DNA of 64,000 bases from Eudorina sp. 2006-703-Eu-15 (lineage: Eukaryota; Chlorophyta; Chlorophyceae; Chlamydomonadales; Volvocaceae), in NCBI GenBank assembly GCA_003117195.1, contig BDSI01000006.1:939501-1003500 (forward strand). Direction: 5' to 3'. The translations under genes were made by a program, and so were the position numbers. Below, piece after piece: positions 23,846-35,284 of the stretch (the stretch's first letter is position 1; each line of letters opens with the position of its first letter). A model generated the notes under the pieces. The model did not search any database. It saw only the letters and a program-made list of their open reading frames with translations, and was not told the DNA's origin.

Positions 23846-25295
23846 TCTCACTTTACTGGCATAGCTCAATTGGTACAGCACCGGCTTTGAGGTTGCAAGG
23901 TCCCAGATTCGACTCCGGGCGGCAACGTTCTAGCGGTAAATATGGGTTCGAATCCCATCGTCGGTCCCCCGGAGCGGCGGCCTTTGAGGAGCTGCTGGAG
24001 CCAAGACTTGGCTTCAAGGAGGCGACTGTGCCTCGGCGGACATACAGCGCTACTGACAGCGTGTGTACAGTGGAATGAGGAGTGGCTGGCCCCTGGGCCT
24101 CTGAATAATCAGATGGTTGAACAACAACAGGAACGCAGCGCTCTTGCGATGATAAGGGATGTACAGGCGCTGGTGTGCGTGCTTGGTGGTAGTCAAATAA
24201 CGCGGCTGTAGAGCATGCGTCTGGCGGCAAGGGGGCTGTAGGCACCTGGGCTAGTTGTACTAGCTAATGGACTATCAGGTGGACGCAGTCCTGCGACGAT
24301 TACGGTAGGCGGTGAGTATCCCCCTCGATGGGCGGTACAGTGTGGACTAAGTGAACTACGCCCCTCCTCATCAGAGGAGTGCTTCGGCGGTCTCCCGAAT
24401 GGGGCGGGTTAGCGCCCCCGGCCAGCGTCGGCCCGGCAGATATGTAACGATACACACATACACACACGCACACATACACAAAGGCACACATACACACACG
24501 CACACACACACACAGTCACATTCGGGCTGGGTCGGGTCCTGCTGTCCCTTGCATGTCCGTCGCCGCCCCGCGTAAGCCGCCCGCACAGCCGCGACTCTCC
24601 ATTACGGGGACACACTGTCTTTGCTTCTGCTTTATCGCATGTCGCCCCTCTTTTCTATATACACGTCCCCGGCCTGTCGGCAATGCGCAGCCAACGGCCT
24701 CACTCGTCCGCGTGCGCAATTAGGGTCCTCGCAAGTCGTGTCTCTCGGTTTATTTTAACACACAGTCACATTATCCGCACATATGTCATTACCCCACCGG
24801 CCGCTGGTACACTGGCGTCCCTTCCGTACACTGCCGTACTGCACCCATGCCGCGTTCGTACGCGTCCCTGCCTACAAATCCCTCCTTCCGCGATTCTCAC
24901 CCGTAGCCGCGCCACCACCATAGTAACCTGTTTGCTTTCATCCTGTTTGCTTTCACCTTGTCTAGTTACTGTATTTGGTCTTGCTCCCTTCCGCTTTGCC
25001 TCACAACTTGCTTCCTTCCGCGTTCCCGCATGATGGACGACCGACAATGCTTCCGTGGGGACCGTCGCCATATATTCGTCATACATTTTACAGGTCGGTA
25101 ACCAATCCGTTTGCGTGCGTCGTGCGTCTCCGTATTTAGTATTTGCGGTATGATTTGCCTTGCGGTGGTGGCGCGGCTGCCTTGTCCGCGCGCCTTCATA
25201 TGGTAAGTTTTTCCTCGCAGGTTCTATGGTAAGTATATTGCCACCTGGGATCGGGCGGGCGGGCGGGTTGCAATTCTAAACACACAGTCACGTAC

Positions 25296-25398
25296 CCGCT
25301 GCACAATCTTGACCGCCAGCTCCTTGTGGGTGGGGTAGCGCAGCAGCCGGGTCAGTGCGGGGTACTCCTTCAGCTCCAGGGCGGCGTTGATGCCGTAC
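25296..25398 (-). pseudogene. VPS35: VPS35 exon, third duplicate (first exon of the 3'-half repeat)
   Basis: Reads [15 protein letters not shown]...KIVQR with intact GT-AG borders, matching exon 40897-40999 of the working gene. It has no upstream VPS35 exons of its own: the sequence to its right is the 3' flank of the previous copy. To its left the intron opens into the 18-unit tRNA array, and the following exons would lie beyond the left edge of the window. Bases 24920-25295 are ordinary intron sequence shared with the other copies. Confidence 0.75.
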
Positions 25399-27196
25399 CT
25401 GCGACAACCCATGCCCAGCGTTCCCCGTGCACCGCTTCAGGCCTCTTCTTGAGATAGAACATAGAAGATGGCATGACCCACATCACCCGTCCTCCGCCCT
25501 CCCTTGTGTCTCCACAGTCGGTCGCTTCGATATGGTTGCTGAGGCGCTTCCGCACCCGGGGACGGATGCGCCCCGCCCCCGCCGGGCGCTGCGGCACACT
25601 CCATCCCTGCCCTGGAGCAGTGCCCCCTACGCTGGCCGTACGGCACTTGCGTCACCCCCACCCCCACCAACCCCACCACCACCGCGATCGTGCCGCCCCA
25701 TGGGTCGGTGTTCGGAGGTTGCACGGGGAGCTGGTACAACAAGGCAGCCACGCGCAACTGTGGTAGCAAATTCGAAACTCGGTGCGCGGCTCCTGGCTCA
25801 AGAGTTGTCAGAGAACTTGCGCCCTGATTTCGTCTTTGTATTACAGCAGGAAGAGGACCCAAGATGTGATGATTTGGAGGGCCCGGGCGCGTGGACGGGA
25901 ATGTGCCGCATTTGCGAATTTCCGCGTCCGAGGCCGCCGTGACGCAATACGCCCATCGGCCTCCGCCATCCTCCCGCAACACAGAAAAACATCGAAACGG
26001 CCTTTTAGATACATCGAAGAGTCTTCAGAGATGGTCTAATCTTTAATTGTCCACCGAGCGTCGTCGTTTCGCGGATCGCGGATCGCGCCGCAAGGCCTCC
26101 ACTACCCGAGGGAGCTCTGCCCTGCAGGGTCCTGCCCGCCGAACGGCTCGCGACGAGCATCTCACTTCTCACACTTCACCTTACACCTGGCAGAACCGCT
26201 ATACCGTACACAAACTCTAAACATCGAATCGTGTGTGATGGCAAGGAAACCTCAATTCCCGAACATAAAAGAGGTGCAGCGCCTCAAAGGAGCCAACTGG
26301 ACCTCTCCCAACCATCCGCAGACCACAACCCACCACCCACGCCAGCGCCGCACAACGAGGTCCCTCCTGGACCGAACCCAAGCCCCCCATCCTGCCGTCC
26401 GGTATCTTTCAGCAGCAAATGCCAGCGATTGCACAATGGAAGAGTAACGAAGAGCAGCGGCGCCGCTGCTGCTGCGCGGCGGCGTCACCGCCCCATGACG
26501 ACAGGACACCGCCACCACCCACAGGACCCCCGGCACCTCGGTAGGCCGCGGCACCCACCGCTCTCCCCCCTCCCCCCCCGCAGGACGCAGTGCCCCGCCT
26601 AGGAACGAGTCCCGCGCAGCTTCTGACCCCCACCCCACTCTCGCTCCGCACACTATGCTGTGATGTGCCTGCCGCATGCGCGTGTGCGGTTCCCAGGTAA
26701 CGATGCACCCGGGGAGGGAGGGCATCGGTCCGCAGGCTTCGTTGGGCAAGCCCTGCGGCCCTCCTCCCAGCATGGCATATGTGTTGGCGCAAGGGCGTTG
26801 GAAATACCTTTACGGTGGAAGTAGAGGGGAACTTTCCACTTCTTCGAAAAACAGCCCCGCACCCCGGGTCCCCTGGACCAGCAGCAGTCGTAGCAGTAGC
26901 AACGCAGCCGGCAAAGCAACAGCTACTATCGTAAGAGCGGCACGCAAGCCGGGACAGACCAGCAAGAACCAGCCAACTGCAAGTCGATCAACTCTAGGGA
27001 TCTCGCGCAGCGGCATCAGGCGCAGCGGCAGCGAGCAAGACAAACACACACAGAGACACACTCACACACACAACTCCCTTTCTCGCGCCGCAATTCTCGA
27101 TTTTAGCACACATGCACACACAGCAGCCTGCCACTTCACGCCTGAAGCCGCCACGGCAGCAGTAGCAGCAGCGCCGCCACGGCAGTAGCGATGCAG

Positions 27197-27230
<34 letters not shown>

Positions 27231-27478
27231 TCTACCACCGCACTCAACGACAGATACAGCACCACAACGTAATCCATATGTGTGCAAGGCCGGAAACACC
27301 ATGCGCGGCCTGCAGCCAGATGCAGCTCAGATGCACCACTGCCTATATGTCCCGGCGGCTGAGTGGCCCTAAACCCTCTACCGGCGGCTGCGTGGCCCCA
27401 ATCTCAAGAAATGGATCTTGATGGGTCAAACTCAGCCCCTCCTCTGGGGGCGGGGGGGGCCTCTCGGCTGCTGCCGCC
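25399..27478. other. VPS35 3' flank/intron duplicate, no gene recognised
   Basis: Copy of 33196-35284. Bases 25399-25756 are VPS35 intron sequence and 25757-27478 are the former 3' flank. The duplication junction falls at about 25756/25757 (CACGCGCA then ACTGTGG). Several short open frames exist but no convincing protein. Holds a GCA microsatellite and TTACA (TGTAA on the minus strand) near 26180. Confidence 0.6.
27198..27229. repeat. (GCA)n microsatellite, duplicate A
   Basis: About 9 bp (three triplets) shorter than the same repeat at 34995-35035 in duplicate B. Confidence 0.9.
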
Positions 27479-27691
27479 TCACGCCGCCGCCGCCGCCGGC
27501 AGCTTCAACTTGCCGTACCGCTCCTTGCCGTGCGGCTGCGCAGCGCTTGCGGTGATGTACGACAGGGTGGACTGCCAGCGTCGCGCCGTGGCCGCGTCGG
27601 GCTGCACCCCGCGGCCAGGTCCGACTGCACCTTATCAATAAGGTCCTGGACCTGCGGCCGCAGGTAGGTTTAAAAACACACACACACACAG

Positions 27692-27777
27692 GAGAGTGCT
27701 TCGGCGGTATGTCCGTAAGCGCTGGGTTCGCAGCCCTTGGCCAGTGCCAGGCCCCGTCAGATGTGAACAACACACGG
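27692..27777 (+). repeat. Dispersed U-core relative in VPS35 intron (duplicate A)
   Basis: After a CACACACACA tract it reads GAGAGTGCTTCGGCGGT, then TTGGCCAGTGCCAGGCCCCG and TCAGATGTGAACAACACAC. The order matches the U core but it is diverged, and the TGTAA is changed to TGTGAA. Confidence 0.5.
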
Positions 27778-28435
27778 ACGCGGTCTTCGACGGTCGCTCG
27801 CGGATGCGACATCCGGCGGCTGGTCTGCAATCACCGTATCCGCTACGTCGCCGTCACCGCGCACTCCAATCCCGGTTGCCGGTAATTCGGGTTCCGGGTG
27901 TCACCTCTACTTCCGTCGCCTGTGTCCCCGGACAAACGGCAAACACAAGTGATGGGAGCCCCCCTCCTTCCCCAATTTCCTACACCCCCTCCTTTCCTCT
28001 GAACGCGCCTCCCGGCCTCCTTTCCTACACCCCCAGCCCCCTCACCAGCGCCTCGTCCACTCCGGGGACCTCCGCGTCCCACAGCCTCATCATGGTGTCC
28101 AGCACCTCCAGGTAGGCCCCCAGGTAGGCGGCGTCCCGCACCCGGGCGGTGGCCACGTACTGGGCCTTGGACTGGGCGGCCACCCGGGCGGCCCGCTGCA
28201 GCACCGCCAGGACCTGGGGTGGGGTGGGGTACAGCGCGGAGAGGGGCCGGGGAGGGGGTTGACTGGTGAGGCATGGCGGGTGTTCAGGGCATTGCGGGGT
28301 AGACTCATGCCAGAAGAGCGGAGGTATTTTCAGACCCGTACTTAGTGCGCCGACCGCCAGGGCACAGAGAGGGGGCCGCCCCCTCGAGCCATGTGGGCCC
28401 TTTGCCAAGCTAGTGGCGCCGCCGGCCGAATGTTC

Positions 28436-28563
28436 GGCAGCAGCACCAGCGCCAGCAGCAGCAGCAGCAGCACCACCACGACCAGCAGCAGCAGCAGCAG
28501 CACCACCACCACCACCACCACCACCAGCAGCACCAGCAGCAGCAGCACCAGCAGCACCAGCAG
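28436..28563. repeat. CAG/CAC triplet repeat in VPS35 intron (duplicate A)
   Basis: A mixed AGC/CAC triplet tract between exons 28046-28213 and 28593-28979. The copy at 36241-36370 has a different order of CAG and CAC runs, so it is mutating quickly. Confidence 0.9.
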
Positions 28564-31500
28564 GCACCGGGTCCAAGTCGGGTGCCCCTCACCTTCTGTC
28601 CGTCACGCACGGGAGGATACCCGCCCGCGGGCGGCTCGCCGGCCCCGCCCTGACCCTCCTCCGCCGCAGCCGTCGTCGTCGCCGCTGCGCCGCCGTCGCC
28701 CGCGTCCGCCTTGCCGCCGTCCGCGACCCCCGGCGCCGCGCCGGCCGCGCCACCCGCCGGCGCCAGCGGCTGCCACCACAGGAACGCCGCCGCGCACAGC
28801 GCCCGGCACTGCTCCCGGCGGGTCAGCAGCCGCATGCAGCCCGACGTGACGGCGGAGGTGAGGCTGTCCCGGTGCTCGGGACCGAACACGCGGCAGCGCT
28901 GCAGGTAGCCGATGATGTCGTACAGTGCCGCGGCGCGGCTGCGCTGGTCGGGCAGGGCCTCGTCGTACAACGTGATGGCCTGCGCGACGCAGGCGGGTCG
29001 GGCGGGTCGGGCGGGCGCCGCGGGGCGTTGCATGGGCCCTTTCCCACAGGTCGTGGTTGGGGGTCAGCCCCGATATACCAACCAACAACTACCTCACCCG
29101 CCGAGCTAACGAAACACCCGTGCGGCCGCCGACCCTGATTCATAGGTCCAAACTGTGAGACAACCGATATCCTACAAGTTTGGATCTGAGAATTAAGGTG
29201 GGGCGGCCGCGCGGCACGTTGCAAACAGTCAAGGCCGGTGGGCTGAAGCCCTTAAGAGTGGGTGTGTCCGAGGGAGCTGGTTCAACTGGGCCGATTGGGG
29301 CGGACGCCTGCCCCCGTCCAGCATGCTAGCAGGCGGCCTGTCTGCCTAGGCTGCGGCAACAGAACCAGCAGCCACACAGCCGCCATCCTTCCTATGGGAG
29401 CATGGGGGTCACCCCACAGCGCTCCGCTGCCTGCCGCTCTGCCGTACCTCCTCAAAGAAGGTGTACGACAGCAGCTCCAGCCGGGCCTCCTCACTGGCCA
29501 CGAAGCCGCACGCCAGCAGCAGCCGCGTCGCAATGACCGGCTGGCCCGCGGGTCCGCCGTACAGCGGCCCAATGGCGGCGAGCAGGAACTGAAGCAGCTC
29601 CTCGCACGTCACCTGCGCGGCGGGACAGCGCGGCGCGTGTGTGTGCGTGTACATGTCGGGCGGAGCGCGATGCGCAAAACGGGGGAATGCGGGGGATGGG
29701 ACTCAGGGGGTAGGGCCCAAGGGGACTAGGGCCCTAGGGAGCTACGCCAGGGAGGGAGGAGGGGTGAGGATGAGGGGGTGCGGGCCCTGGCGATGCGACA
29801 GGGCTTGACACTGGTTCTCTTCTTCTCTAGTACGAGCAAGCCTCTCCCCGTAGACGGCACGTTCAGATTTGAGATGGGCAGCGATTCAACATTGCACACC
29901 TATGCGCTCGAGCCCCCACACGATGCCGAGCGTCCTCCTCGCTCCAAAAGAGGTACCGTATGGCAGGACGGGGCCTCCGAAACCTCACCTTTGGCGTTGC
30001 GGTCGCCGGCGCCTCGACCGGTGCCTCCACCGCCGCCGGCGCCTCCGCCGCCTTCTCGCCGCCCTCCTTCGCATCGGCGCCCTCCTCCGGTTTCGCCGCA
30101 TCCGCGCCGCTGCCCGCCTCTTACGCCCCCTCCTCCCCATCCTCCGCCTTCTTTTCCTCCCCTCCCTCTTTCTTGGCCTCCGCCGCTCCCTCCACCGCTG
30201 CCGCGTCTGCCGCCGCCGCGGCGCCCGCGGCCGCCACCGCCACCGCCGGCCGCGCCAGCCTGCGGTGCAGCTCCAGTCCGCAGAAGACGAGGGCGGGCAG
30301 GGTGGTCTTCAGGCGGCGCGGGCCCCCCAGCAGCAGCTGCTGTTGGACAGTGCGCAGGATGGCGAAGTGCGTGTCGGGATCGGGGGAGCGCAGGTGGTGG
30401 AGCAGCCGGGCCACCAGCACCTGCTCCTCGTCCAGGTCCTGGTCGGTCGGGAGTACGGCAGTACGGCAATGAGTACGGCAACGAGGAGGGCGGCGTCAGC
30501 AAGTTTAAAAGCTGTTCACGTCACGTCAGCGTAGTAGAAGCCCCGGACACATGGTGGTGGGGTGGAACGAGGAGCCAAGAGACGAGGAGGGCGGCGGACG
30601 ATTTTGACAAGAGGGGGAAAAGGGTGATCGGCGCGAGGTCCGATGGGTTCGGTACACGCAACACGCGCGATCCAAAACGTGGCAGTGCGGTACCGCGCAG
30701 CACACCGTACAGTACGGCAAGTACGGCAACAAGCTCACATCTTCCCGGCGGTCGCGTACTGACGCGACGCCAGGTGCGAGGCGCGGTCCCAGTCAGACGT
30801 GACGTGACGTGACGTGACGTGGGCATCGGCATCCCAGCACCGGCGGCAATGCCAGACCTCGTGTCAGACCTACGCCGTACGAGCCTACACACGCCGTGAC
30901 GAGCCGTCACGAGCCCACTGAGGCCCGCTCCCACGCGACCCGACCGTAAGCCTATCGCCACCCGGCACCCCGCGCCGCATCCCCCCCACCCTATCCTTCG
31001 CCGCCCCGAACCCAACCCACCACTCCCATCCACCCACCTCATCGTCCAGGTCCGCCGCCCCTCCCGCCTCCCCCGGGCTGTCCGGGTCCGCCACCAGCGG
31101 CGATATGAACCGGAACAGACTGGACACCTTGTCCACGGAGGAGATCAGGGTCAAACCGCCGCCGCCGCCATCAGCGCTGCTGCTGCTGCCGCCGTTGGTG
31201 CCCTTGCCGGGGGCGGGGTTCGTGTCCAGGACCTGGGGCAGTGAGGGCCATGCGCCCGGACGAGGGGGCATATGAGGGCGTGCGGAGGTGAAGCTGCGGA
31301 TACATGATGGGGTGCGCGCGCGTATGACGGTATGAGCGGGCAGGTCAGGTGCTCAGGTCAAGGGGGCAGGTCAAGAGGTGAGAGCCCAGCAGTAAATGAG
31401 TGAAACCCAGGCACGTGCTAGGGCCCCCCGCTGGTGCGCGTCGTGTCCTCATGCCCCGTATTGGGCGCGACGGGAAAGCTTCGTCGATCACCCACGGGGG

Positions 31501-31569
31501 CTTATTTGTGCCCGTGGCAATCCTGCCGTGCCTGCCTGTATACACACACTCACACCATATATTCATGCA

Positions 31570-31642
31570 TTCACTATAGTCTAGGCGGTCAGGATACAGG
31601 ATTCTCACTCCTGAGACCCGGGTTCGAGTCCCGGTAGTGAAA
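31570..31642 (+). tRNA. tRNA-Glu: tRNA-Glu(CTC) in VPS35-duplicate intron (single U)
   Basis: Same 73-nt cloverleaf as the array copies. Unlike them it is followed five bases later by TTTT (31648-31651), a canonical Pol III stop. It lies in the intron between exons 33093-33195 and 31038-31232, on the opposite strand to VPS35. Confidence 0.9.
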
Positions 31643-32716
31643 TATCATTTTACTGGCATAGCTCAATTGGTACAGCACCGGCTTTGAGGTTGCAAGGTCC
31701 CAGATTCGACTCCGGGCGGCAACGTTCTAGCGGTAAATATGGGTTCGAATCCCATCGTCGGTCCCCCGGAGCGGCGGCCTTTGAGGAGCTGCTGGAGCCA
31801 AGACTTGGCTTCAAGGAGGCGACTGTGCCTCGGCGGACATACAGCGCTACTGACAGCGTGTGTACAGTGGAATGAGGAGTGGCTGGCCCCTGGGCCTCTG
31901 AATAATCAGATGGTTGAACAACAACAGGAACGCAGCGCTCTTGCGATGATAAGGGATGTACAGGCGCTGGTGTGCGTGCTTGGTGGTAGTCAAATAACGC
32001 GGCTGTAGAGCATGCGTCTGGCGGCAAGGGGGCTGTAGGCACCTGGGCTAGTTGTACTAGCTAATGGACTATCAGGTGGACGCAGTCCTGCGACGATTAC
32101 GGTAGGCGGTGAGCATCCCCCTCGATGGGCGGTACAGTGTGGACTAAGTGAACTACGCCCCTCCTCATCAGAGGAGTGCTTCGGCGGTCTCCCGAATGGG
32201 GCGGGTTAGCGCCCCCGGCCAGCGTCGGCCCGGCAGATATGTAACGATACACACATACACACACGCACACATACACAAAGGCACACATACACACACGCAC
32301 ACACACACACAGTCACATTCGGGCTGGGTCGGGTCCTGCTGTCCCTTGCATGTCCGTTGCCGCCCCGCGTAAGCCGCCCGCACAGCCGCGACTCTCCATT
32401 ACGGGGACACACTGTCTTTGCTTCTGCTTTATCGCATGTCGCCCCTCTTTTCTATATACACGTCCCCGGCCTGTCGGCAATGCGCAGCCAACGGCCTCAC
32501 TCGTCCGCGTGCGCAATTAGGGTCCTCGCAAGTCGTGTCTCTCGGTTTATTTTAACACACAGTCACATTATCCGCACATATGTCATTACCCCACCGGCCG
32601 CTGGTACACTGGCGTCCCTTCCGTACACTGCCGTACTGCACCCATGCCGCGTTCGTACGCGTCCCTGCCTACAAATCCCTCCTTCCGCGATTCTCACCCG
32701 TAGCCGCGCCACCACC
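31570..32716. repeat. Single U unit in intron of duplicate A
   Basis: One U copy without tandem neighbours. The left flank is CATATATTCATGCATTCAC and the right flank CCACCATAGTAACCTG, the same right flank as array unit 18 at 24919. Confidence 0.85.
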
Positions 32717-33195
32717 ATAGTAACCTGTTTGCTTTCATCCTGTTTGCTTTCACCTTGTCTAGTTACTGTATTTGGTCTTGCTCCCTTCCGCTTTGCCTCA
32801 CAACTTGCTTCCTTCCGCGTTCCCGCATGATGGACGACCGACGATGCTTCCGTGGGGACCGTCGCCATATATTCGTCATACATTTTACAGGTCGGTAACC
32901 AATCCGTTTGCGTGCGTCGTGCGTCTCCGTATTTAGTATTTGCGGTATGATTTGCCTTGCGGTGGTGGCGCGGCTGCCTTGTCCGCGCGCCTTCATATGG
33001 TAAGTTTTTCCTCGCAGGTTCTATGGTAAGTATATTGCCACCTGGGATCGGGCGGGCGGGCGGGTTGCAATTCTAAACACACAGTCACGTACCCGCTGCA
33101 CAATCTTGACCGCCAGCTCCTTGTGGGTGGGGTAGCGCAGCAGCCGGGTCAGTGCGGGGTACTCCTTCAGCTCCAGGGCGGCGTTGATGCCGTAC

Positions 33196-34993
33196 CTGCG
33201 ACAACCCATGCCCAGCGTTCCCCGTGCACCGCTTCAGGCCTCTTCTTGAGATAGAACATAGAAGATGGCATGACCCACATCACCCGCCCTCCGCCCTCCC
33301 TTGTGTCTCCACAGTCGGTCGCTTCGATATGGTTGCTGAGGCGCTTCCGCACCCGGGGACGGATGCGCCCCGCCCCCGCCGGGCGCTGCGGCACACTCCC
33401 TCCCTGCCCTGGAGCAGTGCCCCCTACGCTGGCCGTACGGCACTTGCGTCACCCCCACCCCCACCAACCCCACCACCACCGCGATCGTGCCGCCCCATGG
33501 GTCGGTGTTCGGAGGTTGCACGGGGAGCTGGTACAACAAGGCAGCCACGCGCAACTGTGGTAGCAAATTCGAAACTCGGTGCGCGGCTCCTGGCTCAAGA
33601 GTTGTCAGAGAACTTGCGCCCTGATTTCGTCTTTGTATTACAGCAGGAAGAGGACCCAAGATGTGATGATTTGGAGGGCCCGGGCGCGTGGACGGGAATG
33701 TGCCGCATTTGCGTATTTCCGCGTCCGAGGCCGCCGTGACGCAATACGCCCATCGGCCTCCGCCATCCTCCCGCAACACAGAAAAACATCGAAACGGCCT
33801 TTTAGATACATCGAAGAGTCTTCAGAGATGGTCTAATCTTTAATTGTCCACCGAGCGTCGTCGTTTCGCGGATCGCGGATCGCGCCGCAAGGCCTCCACT
33901 ACCCGAGGGAGCTCTGCCCTGCAGGGTCCTGCCCGCCGAACGGCTCGCGACGAGCATCTCACTTCTCACACTTCACCTTACACCTGGCAGAACCGCTATA
34001 CCGTACACAAACTCTAAACATCGAATCGTGTGTGATGGCAAGGAAACCTCAATTCCCGAACATAAAAGAGGTGCAGCGCCTCAAAGGAGCCAACTGGACC
34101 TCTCCCAACCATCCGCAGACCACAACCCACCACCCACGCCAGCGCCGCACAACGAGGTCCCTCCTGGACCGAACCCAAGCCCCCCATCCTGCCGTCCGGT
34201 ATCTTTCAGCAGCAAATGCCAGCGATTGCACAATGGAAGAGTAACGAAGAGCAGCGGCGCCGCTGCTGCTGCGCGGCGGCGTCACCGCCCCATGACGACA
34301 GGACACCGCCACCACCCACAGGACCCCCGGCACCTCGGTAGGCCGCGGCACCCACCGCTCTCCCCCCTCCCCCCCCGCAGGACGCAGTGCCCCGCCTAGG
34401 AACGAGTCCCGCGCAGCTTCTGACCCCCACCCCACTCTCGCTCCGCACACTATGCTGTGATGTGCCTGCCGCATGCGCGTGTGCGGTTCCCAGGTAACGA
34501 TGCACCCGGGGAGGGAGGGCATCCGTCCGCAGGCTTCGTTGGGCAAGCCCTGCGGCCCTCCTCCCAGCATGGCATATGTGTTGGCGCAAGGGCGTTGGAA
34601 ATACCTTTACGGTGGAAGTAGAGGGGAACTTTCCACTTCTTCGAAAAACAGCCCCGCACCCCGGGTCCCCTGGACCAGCAGCAGTCGTAGCAGTAGCAAC
34701 GCAGCCGGCAAAGCAACAGCTACTATCGTAAGAGCGGCACGCAAGCCGGGACAGACCAGCAAGAACCAGCCAACTGCAAGTCGATCAACTCTAGGGATCT
34801 CGCGCAGCGGCATCAGGCGCAGCGGCAGCGAGCAAGACAAACACACACAGAGACACACTCACACACACAACTCCCTTTCTCGCGCCGCAATTCTCGATTT
34901 TAGCACACATGCACACACAGCAGCCTGCCACTTCACGCCTGAAGCCGCCACGGCAGCAGTAGCAGCAGCGCCGCCACGGCAGTAGCGATGCAG

Positions 34994-35036
<43 letters not shown>

Positions 35037-35284
35037 TCTACCACCGCACTCAACGACAGATACAGCACCACAACGTAATCCATATGTGTGCAAGGCCGGA
35101 AACACCATGCGCGGCCTGCAGCCAGATGCAGCTCAGATGCACCACTGCCTATATGTCCCGGCGGCTGAGTGGCCCTAAACCCTCTACCGGCGGCTGCGTG
35201 GCCCCAATCTCAAGAAATGGATCTTGATGGGTCAAACTCAGCCCCTCCTCTGGGGGCGGGGGGGGCCTCTCGGCTGCTGCCGCC
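33196..35284. other. VPS35 intron remnant and 3' flank, no further gene recognised
   Basis: Bases 33196-33553 repeat the VPS35 intron right of exon 40897-40999, and the rest follows the VPS35 stop at 35285. TTACA at 33978-33982 (TGTAA on the minus strand) is a possible poly(A) signal, although 1.3 kb from the stop. Short open frames lack protein-like character. Confidence 0.5.
34995..35035. repeat. (GCA)n microsatellite, duplicate B
   Basis: Thirteen or so GCA units downstream of the VPS35 stop; three more than in duplicate A. Confidence 0.9.

Larger units (their letters stand above)
3995..24919. repeat. Tandem array of 18 x ~1,155-bp tRNA-Glu units (U)
   Basis: Units start at 3995, 5150, 6303, 7447, 8661, 9875, 11034, 12200, 13352, 14505, 15665, 16826, 17981, 19136, 20291, 21445, 22600 and 23757. 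Most are 1,144-1,166 bp; units 4 and 5 are 1,214 bp because of a 60-bp internal duplication. Each unit holds tRNA-Glu(CTC), two degenerate tRNA-like blocks, a ~600-bp unique body, a TGTAA-containing core, a CA/CATACA microsatellite and a 3' part ending CATACATTCACTATAG. The whole array lies in the intron position of a third VPS35 3'-half copy. Single U units sit in the same intron of the two other copies. Near-identity between neighbours implies recent expansion or homogenisation. Confidence 0.95.
27479..33195 (-). pseudogene. VPS35: VPS35 3'-half duplicate, decaying
   Basis: Seven exons match those of the intact gene: 33093-33195, 31038-31232, 29989-30438, 29448-29612, 28593-28979, 28046-28213 and 27479-27651. 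There are two clear lesions. The codon at 30121-30123 is TAA where the intact copy has AAA. The C-run at 27607-27610 has one base fewer than the intact copy (last exon 173 instead of 174 bp), which shifts the C-terminal frame. No N-terminal exons are attached, so it could be expressed only by read-through splicing from the intact gene. Splice borders are preserved. Calling it a pseudogene is inference from these lesions; a sequencing error in the C-run cannot be excluded, but the stop is a substitution. Confidence 0.85.
25757..33553. repeat. 7.8-kb segmental tandem duplicate A
   Basis: Nearly identical throughout to 33554-41357. It contains the 3' flank and the 3' half of VPS35, one U unit with tRNA-Glu, and the exon at 33093-33195. 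The right border is where the intron sequence of the intact gene (41357) would continue differently. The identity includes introns, so the event is recent. Confidence 0.9.

Noticed and set aside
3995..24919. 5S or other rDNA array, or CRISPR array
   Set aside because: No rRNA sequence is present; the only recognisable RNA gene is tRNA-Glu. The repeat unit is 1.15 kb with no short direct repeats and spacers, and the surrounding genes are eukaryotic with introns.
28266..29138. Long + strand frames over VPS35 exons and the triplet tract (also 36219-36944)
   Set aside because: Antisense shadows of high-GC VPS35 exons; the minus strand has matching splice sites and family motifs.
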